A DNA stretch of 64,000 bases from Chloroflexota bacterium (GTDB taxonomy: Bacteria > Chloroflexota > Anaerolineae > UBA4142): the NCBI GenBank assembly GCA_016219275.1, contig JACRBM010000052.1, positions 62,001-126,000 of the forward strand, read 5' to 3'. The position numbers and the translations under genes are program-made. The notes under the pieces were generated by a model. The model saw nothing but the letters and a program-made list of their open reading frames with translations. It was not told the origin of the DNA and did no database searches. This document shows positions 1 through 7,764 of the stretch, piece by piece (positions within the stretch are counted from its first letter, which is position 1; every line of letters begins with the position of its first letter).

Positions 1-59
1 TCTAAAATATTTGTGACGTTGGGGGACGAAACGAGAACTTGCTGAACGCCGCCAAACAC

Positions 60-144
60 ACGCTTGCTGATTCCGCCCGGGCGCGCAATTTTTGGCGTCG
101 TAGTTTTTCATCCGCAATGTACGTTCGGCGGAATCAGCAAGCGT
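60..144. repeat. Inverted-repeat element, 18-bp arms
   Basis: Perfect 18-bp arms at 60-77 and 127-144 face each other across a 49-bp spacer. No open reading frame lies inside. The arms resemble the ends of a small non-autonomous mobile element or a long hairpin. The rest of 1-221 holds no gene that can be supported. Confidence 0.7.
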
Positions 145-167
145 TAGCGTTCTACCAACATCTCATT

Positions 168-208
168 CTGAATACTGACTTCTGGCTTCTGGCTTCTGAA
201 TTCTGACT
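168..208. repeat. Tandem word repeat (TTCTGGC/TTCTGAA)
   Basis: A loose tandem of 7-8-bp words of the type CTGAATACTGACTTCTGG ends about 14 bp before the kinase start codon. The ACTGAATACTGA word returns at 4303-4368, so this belongs to a dispersed family. Confidence 0.6.
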
Positions 209-221
209 ACCGATTCCAACC

Positions 222-782
222 ATGTCCCGTCCTCTCCTCCTCATCGTCACCGGTCCACCGGGCGCGGGCAAGACAACGCTCGCGCGGAAAATCGCACGCG
301 AGTTTCGCTTGCCACTCATCGCCAAAGACGACATCAAAGAAACGTTGTTCGACACACTCGGCTGGAAGGATCGCGAATGGTCGAAGCAGTTGGGCGGCGC
401 AACGTACGAACTGATCTACTATTTCGTCGAGACTCTGCTGTCCGCCGGGCAATCGCTCATCGTCGAGAGCAATTTTTCGGAAGGCGCGACGCCGCGATTC
501 CGTGCGTGGCAAACCAAGTACGATTTGGCGATTTTGCGAATTCTGCTACAATGTGACCGCGCGATTCTGCTCGAACGCTTCAAATCGCGCTGGTCATCCG
601 GCGAACGGCATCCCGGACACGTGGATCACGAGTCGAGCGACGCCGAGATTGCAGCGATCCTCGAACGCAACGAACGCGCACTCGACCTCGACAGTATGTT
701 GATCGAGATTGATACGACGAATTTCGAGGCGATTGATTACGCGGGATTGTTTGATGCGGTGCGACGCGCAATGCTGAGTTAG
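222..782 (+). CDS. P-loop NTPase/kinase-like protein
   Basis: 186-aa protein of the small AAA_33/zeta-like P-loop kinase group. The Walker A motif GPPGAGKTT is near residues 11-19. A LIVESNF segment near residue 80 fits the Walker B-type strand of this fold, and a basic lid-like segment follows near residue 125. The length suits a stand-alone small-molecule kinase. The phosphate acceptor cannot be told from sequence. The gene lies directly after two repeat elements and before the broken brnT, with no clear operon partner. Confidence 0.8.
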   Translation: MSRPLLLIVTGPPGAGKTTLARKIAREFRLPLIAKDDIKETLFDTLGWKDREWSKQLGGATYELIYYFVETLLSAGQSLIVESNFSEGATPRFRAWQTKYDLAILRILLQCDRAILLERFKSRWSSGERHPGHVDHESSDAEIAAILERNERALDLDSMLIEIDTTNFEAIDYAGLFDAVRRAMLS

Positions 783-805
783 CAATCTACTGCGGACGGT
801 GCAAT

Positions 806-1087
806 ATGGAACTCACCTTTGAATGGGACGCCGCCAAAGCGCAAGAGAATCTCGCCAAACACAAAATCAGTTTTTAGGAAGCCAAGACGATTTTCAACGA
901 CCCTTTTCTGTGGATGTTCCCTGACCCGGATCATTCTGACGCGGAACAACGTTTCATCAGCATCGGTTATTCTTCACGCAGACGCGTCTTGGTTGTGAGC
1001 CACACCGAGCGGGGCAAGAATATTCGAATGAGTAGTTGCCGCAAGGCGACTGCAACTGAACGGAGAGCGTATGAAGAAGGAAATTAA
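806..1087 (+). pseudogene. brnT: BrnT-family toxin, interrupted by TAG
   Basis: The frame opens at ATG 806 with the BrnT signature FEWDAAKAQENLAKHK and continues past a stop to a typical BrnT end (RFISIGYSSRRRVLVVSHTE) at 1087. The only interruption is TAG at 875-877 (codon 24), where BrnT proteins have Glu in a SFEEA-like motif; GAG to TAG is one base change. BrnT is a ribonuclease toxin of the BrnTA toxin-antitoxin family. The 3' end overlaps the next gene by 17 bases, as in intact BrnTA operons. No full-length toxin can be made without readthrough. Confidence 0.85.
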
Positions 1088-1373
1088 AACCACTCACCCA
1101 GCCCGTGACGACATGCGTCCAGAATATGATTTCAAAAACATGCGCAGAGGCGTGCGCGGCAAGTACTACAAGGACTATCGCGCTGGGCATACCGTCAAGA
1201 TTCATCGCACCGATGGAACGACGCTCGTTCAACACTTCCAACTTGAAGAGGGCGCAGTCTTGCTGGAACCGGATGTACGCAAATACTTTCCTGATTCCCA
1301 GGCAGTGAACCAAGCTTTGCGCGGACTCATCGCGTTACTACCCAAAAAACCAAGCCCTAAAACAAAAGCATGA
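1071..1373 (+). CDS. BrnT-partner (antitoxin-like) protein
   Basis: 100-aa protein containing the segments MRPEYDFKNMRRGVRGKYY and LEPDVRKYFPDSQAVNQAL. These are typical of the small proteins encoded beside BrnT-type toxins: a charged GKY motif and a DVxxxFPDSxAVNxAL helix. The gene starts inside the 3' end of the broken brnT, so the two were translationally coupled. With the toxin inactivated this may be an orphan antitoxin. The product is intact and ends in a Lys/Pro-rich tail. The family assignment rests on motif memory only. Confidence 0.65.
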   Translation: MKKEIKTTHPARDDMRPEYDFKNMRRGVRGKYYKDYRAGHTVKIHRTDGTTLVQHFQLEEGAVLLEPDVRKYFPDSQAVNQALRGLIALLPKKPSPKTKA

Positions 1374-1407
1374 GCCGTTTGTATATTCGCTTTGGGAAAC
1401 ACGCTCG

Positions 1408-2445
1408 ATGAAACTACTCACCCTGTTTCTTTTGCTAACGATGCCCATGCGCATCTACAAAGATACGACGTTGCCGCCGAACGGCGAGTACCGCCAACCC
1501 GTCATTATCATGGCGGATAACGTCACGCTCAATTGCCAGAACTCGGCGATCATCGGCGACACGGTGGGCGTGGGTATTTTGATCCAGAATCGGCGGAACG
1601 TGACGATTCGCAATTGTCGCGTGCGCGGCTGGGATGTGGGGATGTACGTCGTGCGCGGGAACGGTTTCCGATTCGAGAACAATGATTTCAGCGGCAACTA
1701 TCTCGACGATAATTCCAACATCGAACACCTCAAACCGATTCCACACGGCGGCATGATCTTGAACGGCATCCAGAATTCACGCGTCGTCGGCAACACGGCG
1801 AACGGCAACATCGCGGGCATTCAAATCATCAACTCGCGACAAATTCTCGTGCAGAGCAACACGACGAGTCGCAATCGCGGCTGGGGGATTTTTCTCTACA
1901 GCACCACGGTGAGCCAGGTCTACTCGAACACCGTGGACTATAACAATCGCAGTTGTCCCGAATGGGGCAAGGACGCGGGATGCGGCGCGGCGGGCATCGT
2001 CCTGACGAACAAAGCGGACCGCAACAAGATCGCGTGGAACTCGCTCAACTATAATGGCGACGGCATTTATCAAGGCAATCTGCCGGAGACCGCGAGCAGT
2101 GATCTCGAAATTTTTGGCAACTATATTTCGCACAGTGTCGCGAACGGCATCGAAGCGACGTTTAGTTTTCGCAATTACATTCACCACAATCAAATGATCG
2201 AAGACAATTACGGCGGCTGGTTTGGGTACGCGCAACAATTACGCTTTGAGTACAACACCGTCAAAGACGCGAAGGTAAAAGGCGTGCAGTCGGATAACGC
2301 GCAAGGTCATCGCTATGTCGGCAACCTGTTCGACGGCAACGGCGTGTTGCTGCAACCGGTCGAAAATGGCACATGCCAGGGAAACACGTTTGAAAAGAAC
2401 GAACTTAAAGGCGGCGCGATTACCGAGACTCCGGATTGCAAATGA
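1408..2445 (+). CDS. Exported right-handed parallel beta-helix protein
   Basis: 345-aa protein with a short hydrophobic leader (MKLLTLFLLLTMPM) and about ten 22-25-residue coils rich in N-ladder motifs such as NVTIRNCRV, NSRVVGNTANGN and RFEYNTV. This is the pattern of the NosD/pectate-lyase-like beta-helix fold. Such proteins are usually secreted carbohydrate-binding or carbohydrate-cleaving factors; no catalytic signature can be assigned. Its TGA stop overlaps the ATG of the LysM gene (ATGA at 2442-2445), so the two are probably co-translated and may act together at the envelope. Confidence 0.75.
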   Translation: MKLLTLFLLLTMPMRIYKDTTLPPNGEYRQPVIIMADNVTLNCQNSAIIGDTVGVGILIQNRRNVTIRNCRVRGWDVGMYVVRGNGFRFENNDFSGNYLDDNSNIEHLKPIPHGGMILNGIQNSRVVGNTANGNIAGIQIINSRQILVQSNTTSRNRGWGIFLYSTTVSQVYSNTVDYNNRSCPEWGKDAGCGAAGIVLTNKADRNKIAWNSLNYNGDGIYQGNLPETASSDLEIFGNYISHSVANGIEATFSFRNYIHHNQMIEDNYGGWFGYAQQLRFEYNTVKDAKVKGVQSDNAQGHRYVGNLFDGNGVLLQPVENGTCQGNTFEKNELKGGAITETPDCK

Positions 2446-3197
2446 AACGTGAATTACTAGTTACGTTGATAGTCTTTGGCATCCTGGGTCTGTTATTCTG
2501 GCTGGGACGCGCGCCCACATCACCAACCCAGGCGCAGGGCGAAGAGCCGACCAAAGCGCCGTACGTTTTTCCAACGCCGATTTTCATCCCGACATTTCCG
2601 CCCGACCCTGCCGCAACGACAAGCGCACCCGCACCGACCAGCGCGCCCGCAGCGGCGAACAACCCCACACCCGCCCGCGCCGCCGACCCAGGATCGAGTG
2701 ATCGCACGTATACGATTGTGTCCGGCGACAGCCCGTGGATCATCGCGCAAAAAATGTACAACGACGGGACCAAGTACAAGATCATTCTCGATGCGAACAA
2801 CCTCACGACGAGTTCCAAGTTAAAGGTTGGGAGCACGTTGATTATTCCACCGCTTGCCGGAACACCTCGCCCGTCCGCCCCAACCGCGACCAGCGCCGCG
2901 CCAACGCTTGCGCCGATTGCGACCGCGCCGACCATTGCGCCCACGATTGCGGCAACAGGTACGCTGACCGCGACGGTCCCGATTACCACAACCGTCGCAA
3001 CAACGCGCACCGCGACAGGTTTACTTCCGCCCGGCGTCGTATCATTCGCCGCTTCGGCATTCAACGTATTGAGCGTTGTCGCGTTCATCGGCTCGCTCGC
3101 GACTGCCGTGCTGGCGCTCCTCGCGTTCGAACGCTCGCGGCGATTCGCGGTCGTCGAATCGCGCAAGGGACGCTTGACGCGACGATTGAGCCGGTAA
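2442..3197 (+). CDS. Membrane-anchored LysM-domain protein
   Basis: 251 aa from the ATG at 2442, which overlaps the previous stop. An N-terminal membrane segment (LLVTLIVFGILGLLFWLG) is followed by a Pro/Ala/Thr linker. A single LysM domain lies near residues 85-135 (YTIVSGDSPWIIAQKMYND ... KLKVGSTLIIPP). A second Thr/Ala linker leads to a C-terminal membrane helix near 205-230 and a basic cytoplasmic tail. LysM binds N-acetylglucosamine-containing glycans, so the role is probably peptidoglycan or polysaccharide attachment. The two membrane segments place the LysM loop outside the cell. Confidence 0.75.
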   Translation: MKRELLVTLIVFGILGLLFWLGRAPTSPTQAQGEEPTKAPYVFPTPIFIPTFPPDPAATTSAPAPTSAPAAANNPTPARAADPGSSDRTYTIVSGDSPWIIAQKMYNDGTKYKIILDANNLTTSSKLKVGSTLIIPPLAGTPRPSAPTATSAAPTLAPIATAPTIAPTIAATGTLTATVPITTTVATTRTATGLLPPGVVSFAASAFNVLSVVAFIGSLATAVLALLAFERSRRFAVVESRKGRLTRRLSR

Positions 3198-3203
3198 AAA
3201 GGA

Positions 3204-3227
3204 AGGGACGTTCGATTGAACGTCCCT
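3204..3227. terminator. Bidirectional intrinsic terminator
   Basis: A perfect 10-bp stem (3204-3213 and 3218-3227, loop GATT) is preceded by AAAAA and followed by ATTTTT. It therefore works for the LysM gene on the + strand and for the convergent YggU-type gene on the - strand, whose last codons it overlaps. Confidence 0.85.
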
Positions 3228-3501
3228 ACAATTTTTCTTCAACCTGCTGCACCGTCGCGCCGCGCACGCGAATCACTTTGCGCCGCGAAGTTTCTCCCAC
3301 AATGATTTCGACGTTCGAACGCGGCACACCCAGTTTTTCCGCGAGGAACGCGATGAGCGCGTCGTTCGCTTTGCCTTCGACCGGCGGCGCGTTCAAACGA
3401 ATCTTGACCGCGTCGCCTTCAATGCCCACGATTTGATTCTTGCTTGCGCGCGGGATCACCTTGACCGCGAACGTGACCGCGCCTTTCGATTCGGAAATCA
3501 T
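3226..3501 (-). CDS. DUF167/YggU-family protein
   Basis: 91-aa protein with the DUF167 signature: VKVIPRASKNQIVG near the N-terminus, IRLNAPPVEGKANDALI in the middle and GETSRRKVIRV near the end. The family is small, widespread and of unknown molecular role. The ATG at 3501 overlaps the stop of the upstream membrane-protein gene (ATGA), so the two are coupled. The longer frame extending to 3882 is the antisense shadow of the neighbour. Confidence 0.85.
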   Translation of the reverse strand: MISESKGAVTFAVKVIPRASKNQIVGIEGDAVKIRLNAPPVEGKANDALIAFLAEKLGVPRSNVEIIVGETSRRKVIRVRGATVQQVEEKL

Positions 3502-3863
3502 TTGAACAACGCGCCCGTTCCGAAACGGACGACGAGTCCTGCCGCGAGAATCATGCCCCAGCCGATTTGCCCCGTCAACAAAACGAAAATCGCGGCATAG
3601 ACCGATGCGAACGTCACATAGATCGCGTGCGTGCCGAGCAAAAATGGACGCGGCGTCGTGGATGCCGCGATTTTTTTCAAGCCAAAAACCATGATCGGAA
3701 TTTCCGCGCCGGCGAACGCGACCAGGATCAAGCCAATGACAACAATGCCAATTGGATGCGCGACGAGCGTGGGAATCTGGGCGCTCGCCGAACTCGCGAG
3801 GTAATAGATGCCCGCGCCCATCAGCAGACCAATCGCCCCGGCAATCGCCACGTCGAGTTTCAT
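3498..3863 (-). CDS. Small integral membrane protein
   Basis: 121-aa hydrophobic protein with about four membrane helices (residues 4-28, 34-62, 75-95 and 97-118). No domain is recognised. It overlaps the Nudix gene (ATGA at 3860-3863) and the YggU-type gene by 4 bases each, making a tight three-gene unit Nudix - membrane protein - DUF167. Nothing in the sequence gives its function. Confidence 0.7.
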   Translation of the reverse strand: MKLDVAIAGAIGLLMGAGIYYLASSASAQIPTLVAHPIGIVVIGLILVAFAGAEIPIMVFGLKKIAASTTPRPFLLGTHAIYVTFASVYAAIFVLLTGQIGWGMILAAGLVVRFGTGALFK

Positions 3864-4300
3864 GGTTTCGTTTCGCGCTCAAACGATTTGAGAATGACGC
3901 GGCGCGTCAGGTTGGGCACATCGTACTTGAGCAGTTCATCGCGCGTGACCCAGCGCGCATCCGTCACGTCGCTGTCCGCGTGCAACTCGCCGCGCGTGTG
4001 CTGCGCGGCGAAATCCACGACGACATAGTGATACTGCACGCGATTCTCCGCGTCGCGCGTGACAATGTCTACCACCTCGACCACTTCGCCGAGCGCAATC
4101 TCGATGCCACACTCTTCACGTACTTCGCGCGCCGCCGCCTCGCGCAACGATTCGCCCAACTCGATTGCGCCGCCGGGCAAGCCCCACATTCCCACATTCG
4201 GCGGCTTGCCGCGCTGAATCAACAGCACGCGGTCGTCGTGCCACACAATGACACCGACGCCGCAAATCGGACGGGCGGGGTATTCGCGCGAATCAGTCAT
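3860..4300 (-). CDS. Nudix hydrolase
   Basis: 146-aa single-domain protein. The Nudix box GX5EX7REUXEEXGU is complete (GGAIELGESLREAAAREV then REECGIE, residues about 47-70). The Glu cluster binds Mg2+ for hydrolysis of a nucleoside diphosphate linked to X. The substrate is not predictable: the family includes MutT-like house-cleaning and ADP-ribose hydrolases. First gene of an ATGA-linked trio; its upstream side is filled by the repeat at 4303-4368. Confidence 0.85.
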   Translation of the reverse strand: MTDSREYPARPICGVGVIVWHDDRVLLIQRGKPPNVGMWGLPGGAIELGESLREAAAREVREECGIEIALGEVVEVVDIVTRDAENRVQYHYVVVDFAAQHTRGELHADSDVTDARWVTRDELLKYDVPNLTRRVILKSFERETKP

Positions 4301-4302
4301 GA

Positions 4303-4368
4303 TCAGTATTCAGTATCCAGTGTTCAGTGTTCAGTATTCCGTACTGAATACTGAAGACTGAATACTGT
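4303..4368. repeat. Palindromic word repeat (ACTGAATACTGA family)
   Basis: The left half iterates CAGTATTCAGTATCCAGTG and the right half iterates its complement TACTGAATACTGAAGACTG, giving an imperfect hairpin. It fills the whole gap between recJ and the Nudix gene and shares words with 168-208. Confidence 0.7.
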
Positions 4369-4369
4369 T

Positions 4370-6112
4370 TCACTGCTCCCCAGGTATCTTGATGTCCTTG
4401 ACGTTCAACTGCAATTTCGTATCGCCGTTCCACACGCGCGCTTCGAGTTGGTACGCCACGTCAATCGTCTTGGGTAACGAACCAAGCCAGCTCCCCTGCC
4501 GAAACGCGATCGCATCCCACACGGCTTGCCCGTCGGTCAACATCAAACGCAAGTGCTCCGCGCCGACGAGCCGCGCATCGCGCACCATGACATTGCGGCT
4601 CACAAACACTGGTTCGCGATTACCAAAGCCGAACGGCGCAAGTTGCTCCAACACTTTTTGCAGGTTCCAATTCATCTCACCTAGCCCGGCTTCGGCATCC
4701 ACGTTCAAGGTCGGCGCGAGATCGGTCGCGCCCAGTTCACGTGCGGCGATCACTTTGAGGCGCGCTTCGAGCGCGGGCAGGTTTTCGTTCCGCACCGTGA
4801 ACCCCGCCGCCATCGCGTGACCACCGTGACGCACGAGCAAATCGCGGCATTGATCGAGCGCGGACACAATGTTGAACTCGCTGATACTGCGCGCCGAGCC
4901 GCGACTTTCCTCCGCGCCAAAATGCACCGCGACCGCCGGACGATAGTATTCGTCGGTTAACCGGCTCGCGACCAAACCGACAATGCCTTCGAGAAATTCC
5001 GGCGCGGTCACAAACAACAAGTGTTCGTGCTCCGTCGAACCCGCCACCGCGTCGCGCGCGCGTTGCGCCATTTCGTTCGTCAAGCGTTGGCGTTCGCGAT
5101 TCGTCTCTTCGAGTTTGCGCGCGAGATTGTCCGCTTCGCCGGGATACTGGGTCGTCAACACATCGTACGCCATCAACGCGTGTTCGAGTCGCCCCGCCGC
5201 GTTGAGTCGCGGACCGAGCGTAAAACCGATCGAGCCAGTATCGAGTGTTTCCGGGCGCACGCCCGCTTGACGCAGCAATGCCTGAATCCCAGGTCGTTCC
5301 GATTGGCGCAATTTTTCCAAGCCGCGTTTGACGAGCAAACGATTCTCGCCGGTCACCGGCACGAGATCGGCGACCGTGCCAAGCGCGACGAGATCGTACA
5401 AATCGCTCTCGGAAATTTCGGCAGGCGATTTGTTGATCGGCGCGCGTTCTTCGACGCGCATCAACGCTTGCGCGAGTTTGAACGCGACGCCCACGCCGGA
5501 CAATTCTTTCGACGGATACGGGCACCCAGGTTGTTTCGGATTGACGACCGCGAACGCGTCCGGCAATTCGTCGCTCGGGGCGTGATGATCGGTCACGATC
5601 ATATCGAGTCCGATCTGTTTGCCGAACGCGACTTCGGGCAGCGAACGCACGCCGCAGTCCACCGTTACGACGACGCCGACGCCTTGTTCTTTCAACTGCG
5701 CGAGCGCGTCCTTGTTCAAACCGTACCCTTCGTCAATGCGATGCGGGATGTACGGCTTGACGACCGCGCCGAGCGCCTCGAGTGTTTGCACGAGCAACGC
5801 CGTGGCGGTCACGCCATCCACATCGAAATCGCCGTAGACCGCGATCGGTTCGTGCGCGCGCATCGCGCGGCGCAAACGTTCGACCGTTTCGTTCATTCCG
5901 CGCAGCGTGAACGGATTGCCGACGAGCGAATCGGGAGCGAGGAACACGTCTACCTGTTCGGGGGTGGTGATGTTACGATTATGCAGAACTTGGACGAGCA
6001 GAGGATTGAGTTGCGGAAAGCGCGCGAGTGTCAGCGATGACACGCGCGGCGCAATTAGCCAACGTTTTGGTTTGGGCGGCACATCGTCTCCGTTGTGGTT
6101 GATTGAAAGCAT
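4370..6112 (-). CDS. recJ: Single-stranded-DNA-specific exonuclease RecJ
   Basis: 580 aa from the ATG at 6112; the frame is open further upstream but runs through the hairpin at 6185-6217. RecJ degrades single-stranded DNA 5' to 3' in recombinational and mismatch repair. The DHH-family motifs are present: YGDFDVDGVTATALL, VTVDCGVRS, VTDHHAPSD and the DHHA1 segment GGHAMAAGF. The C-terminal OB-like domain ends in KLQLNVKDIKI. The length matches the family (about 560-600 aa). Only one start fits the conserved LTLARFPQLNPLL beginning. Confidence 0.95.
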   Translation of the reverse strand: MLSINHNGDDVPPKPKRWLIAPRVSSLTLARFPQLNPLLVQVLHNRNITTPEQVDVFLAPDSLVGNPFTLRGMNETVERLRRAMRAHEPIAVYGDFDVDGVTATALLVQTLEALGAVVKPYIPHRIDEGYGLNKDALAQLKEQGVGVVVTVDCGVRSLPEVAFGKQIGLDMIVTDHHAPSDELPDAFAVVNPKQPGCPYPSKELSGVGVAFKLAQALMRVEERAPINKSPAEISESDLYDLVALGTVADLVPVTGENRLLVKRGLEKLRQSERPGIQALLRQAGVRPETLDTGSIGFTLGPRLNAAGRLEHALMAYDVLTTQYPGEADNLARKLEETNRERQRLTNEMAQRARDAVAGSTEHEHLLFVTAPEFLEGIVGLVASRLTDEYYRPAVAVHFGAEESRGSARSISEFNIVSALDQCRDLLVRHGGHAMAAGFTVRNENLPALEARLKVIAARELGATDLAPTLNVDAEAGLGEMNWNLQKVLEQLAPFGFGNREPVFVSRNVMVRDARLVGAEHLRLMLTDGQAVWDAIAFRQGSWLGSLPKTIDVAYQLEARVWNGDTKLQLNVKDIKIPGEQ

Positions 6113-6184
6113 TGCAAGGCGTCGTGCTGCCCTGCAAGTTGCAGCGGATTTTACCACGATGCGCGTCAAGACGCAAAAAAGTAA

Positions 6185-6217
6185 AGACCCTTCGGGTTTC
6201 GTAAACCCGAAGGGTCT
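6185..6217. terminator. Hairpin AGACCCTTCGGGTTT (terminator-like)
   Basis: A 15-bp perfect stem (6185-6199 and 6203-6217) with a 3-nt loop. Sense to the - strand it follows the small membrane-protein gene's upstream side, and it has an A-tract on the left (6175-6184). It can therefore terminate - strand transcripts reaching it. The same word family returns at 18906-18942. Confidence 0.6.
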
Positions 6218-6227
6218 AACGCGAGAA

Positions 6228-6431
6228 TCAAAACAATCCGCGCACCGTGAGCACCAGACCGAACAACGCGATCGGAATTCCAATCACCGCGCCGACAATC
6301 GTCAGCGATACGATCACGCCGACAATCATCAACACGATGCCGAGCACCAGCGCAAGCACGCGCCCGGTCAGTTCAAAAATAATCGTGACGAGTCGCCAAA
6401 TCGCTTTGATGGGCAAGAGCAGAATATCCAC
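6228..6431 (-). CDS. Small membrane protein, two helices
   Basis: 67 aa, almost entirely hydrophobic: two membrane helices at about 12-35 and 38-62 with Gly-rich turns (GIVLMIVGVIVSLTIVGAVI). No family can be named with certainty. It follows the PspC-type gene in the same direction, separated by a palindromic repeat, so an envelope-stress or membrane-integrity role is possible by context only. Confidence 0.6.
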   Translation of the reverse strand: MDILLLPIKAIWRLVTIIFELTGRVLALVLGIVLMIVGVIVSLTIVGAVIGIPIALFGLVLTVRGLF

Positions 6432-6432
6432 A

Positions 6433-6528
6433 TTACTCCATTTCCCAGAGTTCCCTCATTTCCCTCATTTCCGTCCTAGTTCCCGGAGGAAATGTAGGGA
6501 ACCAAGGGAACTGAGGGAAATAAGAGAA
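6433..6528. repeat. Palindromic word repeat (TTCCCTCATTTCCC family)
   Basis: The left part iterates TTCCCTCATTTCCCTCATTT and the right part iterates AGGGAACCAAGGGAACTGAG, forming a long imperfect stem of about 40 bp per arm. It occupies the entire gap between two small membrane-protein genes. Confidence 0.7.
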
Positions 6529-6529
6529 A

Positions 6530-6736
6530 TTATGCACCCGGCGTTTTGATTTCGTCTTTGTACGGCGCGATCCACCACAAGACGAGGTAGACGATGATAC
6601 CGAATCCACCCCACAACGTCGCGAGCACAAAGACGAGTCGAACCAAGGTCGGGTCAATGTCGAACAGTTCTGCCAAGCCGTCACACACACCGCCGAGCAT
6701 TTTCTCCGTACGACTGCGATACATTTTGCGAGCCAT
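6530..6736 (-). CDS. PspC-domain protein
   Basis: 68 aa from the ATG at 6736, chosen because GGAGGT lies 5 nt upstream; an earlier ATG at 6754 would swallow this ribosome site. The PspC domain is clear: YRSRTEKMLGGVCDGLAELF, then DPTLVRLVFVLATL and a membrane helix ending LVLWWIAPY. PspC-type proteins are membrane regulators linked to phage-shock or envelope stress. No other psp gene is visible in the window. Confidence 0.9.
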   Translation of the reverse strand: MARKMYRSRTEKMLGGVCDGLAELFDIDPTLVRLVFVLATLWGGFGIIVYLVLWWIAPYKDEIKTPGA

Positions 6737-6794
6737 AGTTACCTCCTCATCCAATATCTACGCAGGACGCGGTGATTGGTTACAGAGTTTGGAG

Positions 6795-6872
6795 TAGAAA
6801 AGTAAACAGGTAGACAAGTAGACACGTCTTCCTTGTCCACCTATCTACCTGTTAACTTGTTTACTTGTTTTC
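6795..6872. repeat. Palindromic word repeat (AAACAGGTAGACAAGTAGAC family)
   Basis: The left arm reads GTAAACAGGTAGACAAGTAG; the right arm reads as its complement with iterations (CTATCTACCTGTTAACTTG, then TTTACTTG). A second member with the same vocabulary is at 40505-40563 before rnc. The right arm reaches into the last codons of the sirtuin gene. Confidence 0.75.
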
Positions 6873-7604
6873 CTCTCTCAACGCGGCGAGCAACGCCGGC
6901 AACGCGTCGCCGGATTTCGCGCGCACGACCGCGTCGGCAAGCGGCGAGAGCGGCGTTTCGTCCGGGTTGATCTCGACGACGAACGCGCCGGCTTGCTTGG
7001 CAACGCGCGGGAGAGATGCCGCCGGTTCGACGAGCGCGGAGGTGCCAACCGCGAGAAACGCGTCGCACTGCATCGCCGCGCGAAACGCGCGGTCGAGCGA
7101 TTCTTGCGGCAAAGTTTCGCCGAACCACACAACATCGGGGCGCAAGTACGCGCCGCAACGCGGACACGCGAACATACCGTCGCGCGCACGCGCTTGTGCG
7201 CGATCCACGACGATATTTTCGCGCGCGCATTTATCGCGTTCGAGATTGCCGTGCAATTCGATCACCTCGCGCGAACCGGCGCGCTGATGCAAGCCGTCAA
7301 TGTTCTGCGTGATGAGCGTAAAATCCGAAAACAACGTCGCCATCTCCGCGAGCGCGATGTGTCCTGGGTTTGGTTGTTTGTCGCGGCACAACTCGCGTCG
7401 CCACTCGTACCACTCCCACACGAGTTTGGGATTCCGCGCGAACGCTTCCGCCGTGGCAAGTTGCAACGGATCGAACTTGCGCCACAAGCCGGTTTGCGCG
7501 TCGCGAAACGTTGGAATGCCACTCTCCGCCGATACGCCCGCGCCGGTGAGCACGGCGACGCGAGACGCAGACCGCAAACGCGCGATGGTGGAATGCAAGT
7601 GCAA
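6861..7604 (-). CDS. Sir2-family NAD-dependent protein deacylase
   Basis: 247 aa from a TTG at 7604, preferred because AGGAG lies 8 nt upstream; a longer frame starts at TTG 7628. Sirtuin motifs: LTGAGVSAESGIPTFRD (NAD binding), TQNIDGLHQRAG, catalytic His in ELHG and GTSALVEPAASLP. The Tyr-x-x-Arg pair in EWYEWRREL is the mark of class III sirtuins, which remove succinyl and malonyl groups. The zinc site looks odd: CPRCG is present but the first half has one Cys (DKCAREN). Confidence 0.9.
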   Translation of the reverse strand: MHLHSTIARLRSASRVAVLTGAGVSAESGIPTFRDAQTGLWRKFDPLQLATAEAFARNPKLVWEWYEWRRELCRDKQPNPGHIALAEMATLFSDFTLITQNIDGLHQRAGSREVIELHGNLERDKCARENIVVDRAQARARDGMFACPRCGAYLRPDVVWFGETLPQESLDRAFRAAMQCDAFLAVGTSALVEPAASLPRVAKQAGAFVVEINPDETPLSPLADAVVRAKSGDALPALLAALREENK

Positions 7605-7675
7605 GATACGTACTCCTAACTCGGACAAGCCGAAACTACACCGGGCAATTTTGAACGCGGCTCGCTTCGCGCGCG

Positions 7676-7737
7676 GATTTACGCGGATAAATCTTTTGTC
7701 TGCGTTTGTCTGCGTTTGTCCGCGTCCAGATTGCTTT
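7676..7737. repeat. Word repeat (TTTGTCTGCGTTTGTC)
   Basis: A short run with three iterations of GTCTGCGTTTG/GTCCGCG, preceded by ACGCGGATAAATC. It lies between the sirtuin and the glycosidase gene and shares the CGCGGAT word with the hairpin at 48333-48399. Confidence 0.55.
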
Positions 7738-7764
7738 TTTTCGCAACGATTCCACTGGATAGTA

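Noticed and set aside
875-877. TAG in brnT as pyrrolysine or programmed recoding
   Set aside because: No pylT/pylS is visible, BrnT proteins have no Pyl, and one base change from the expected GAG is the simpler explanation.
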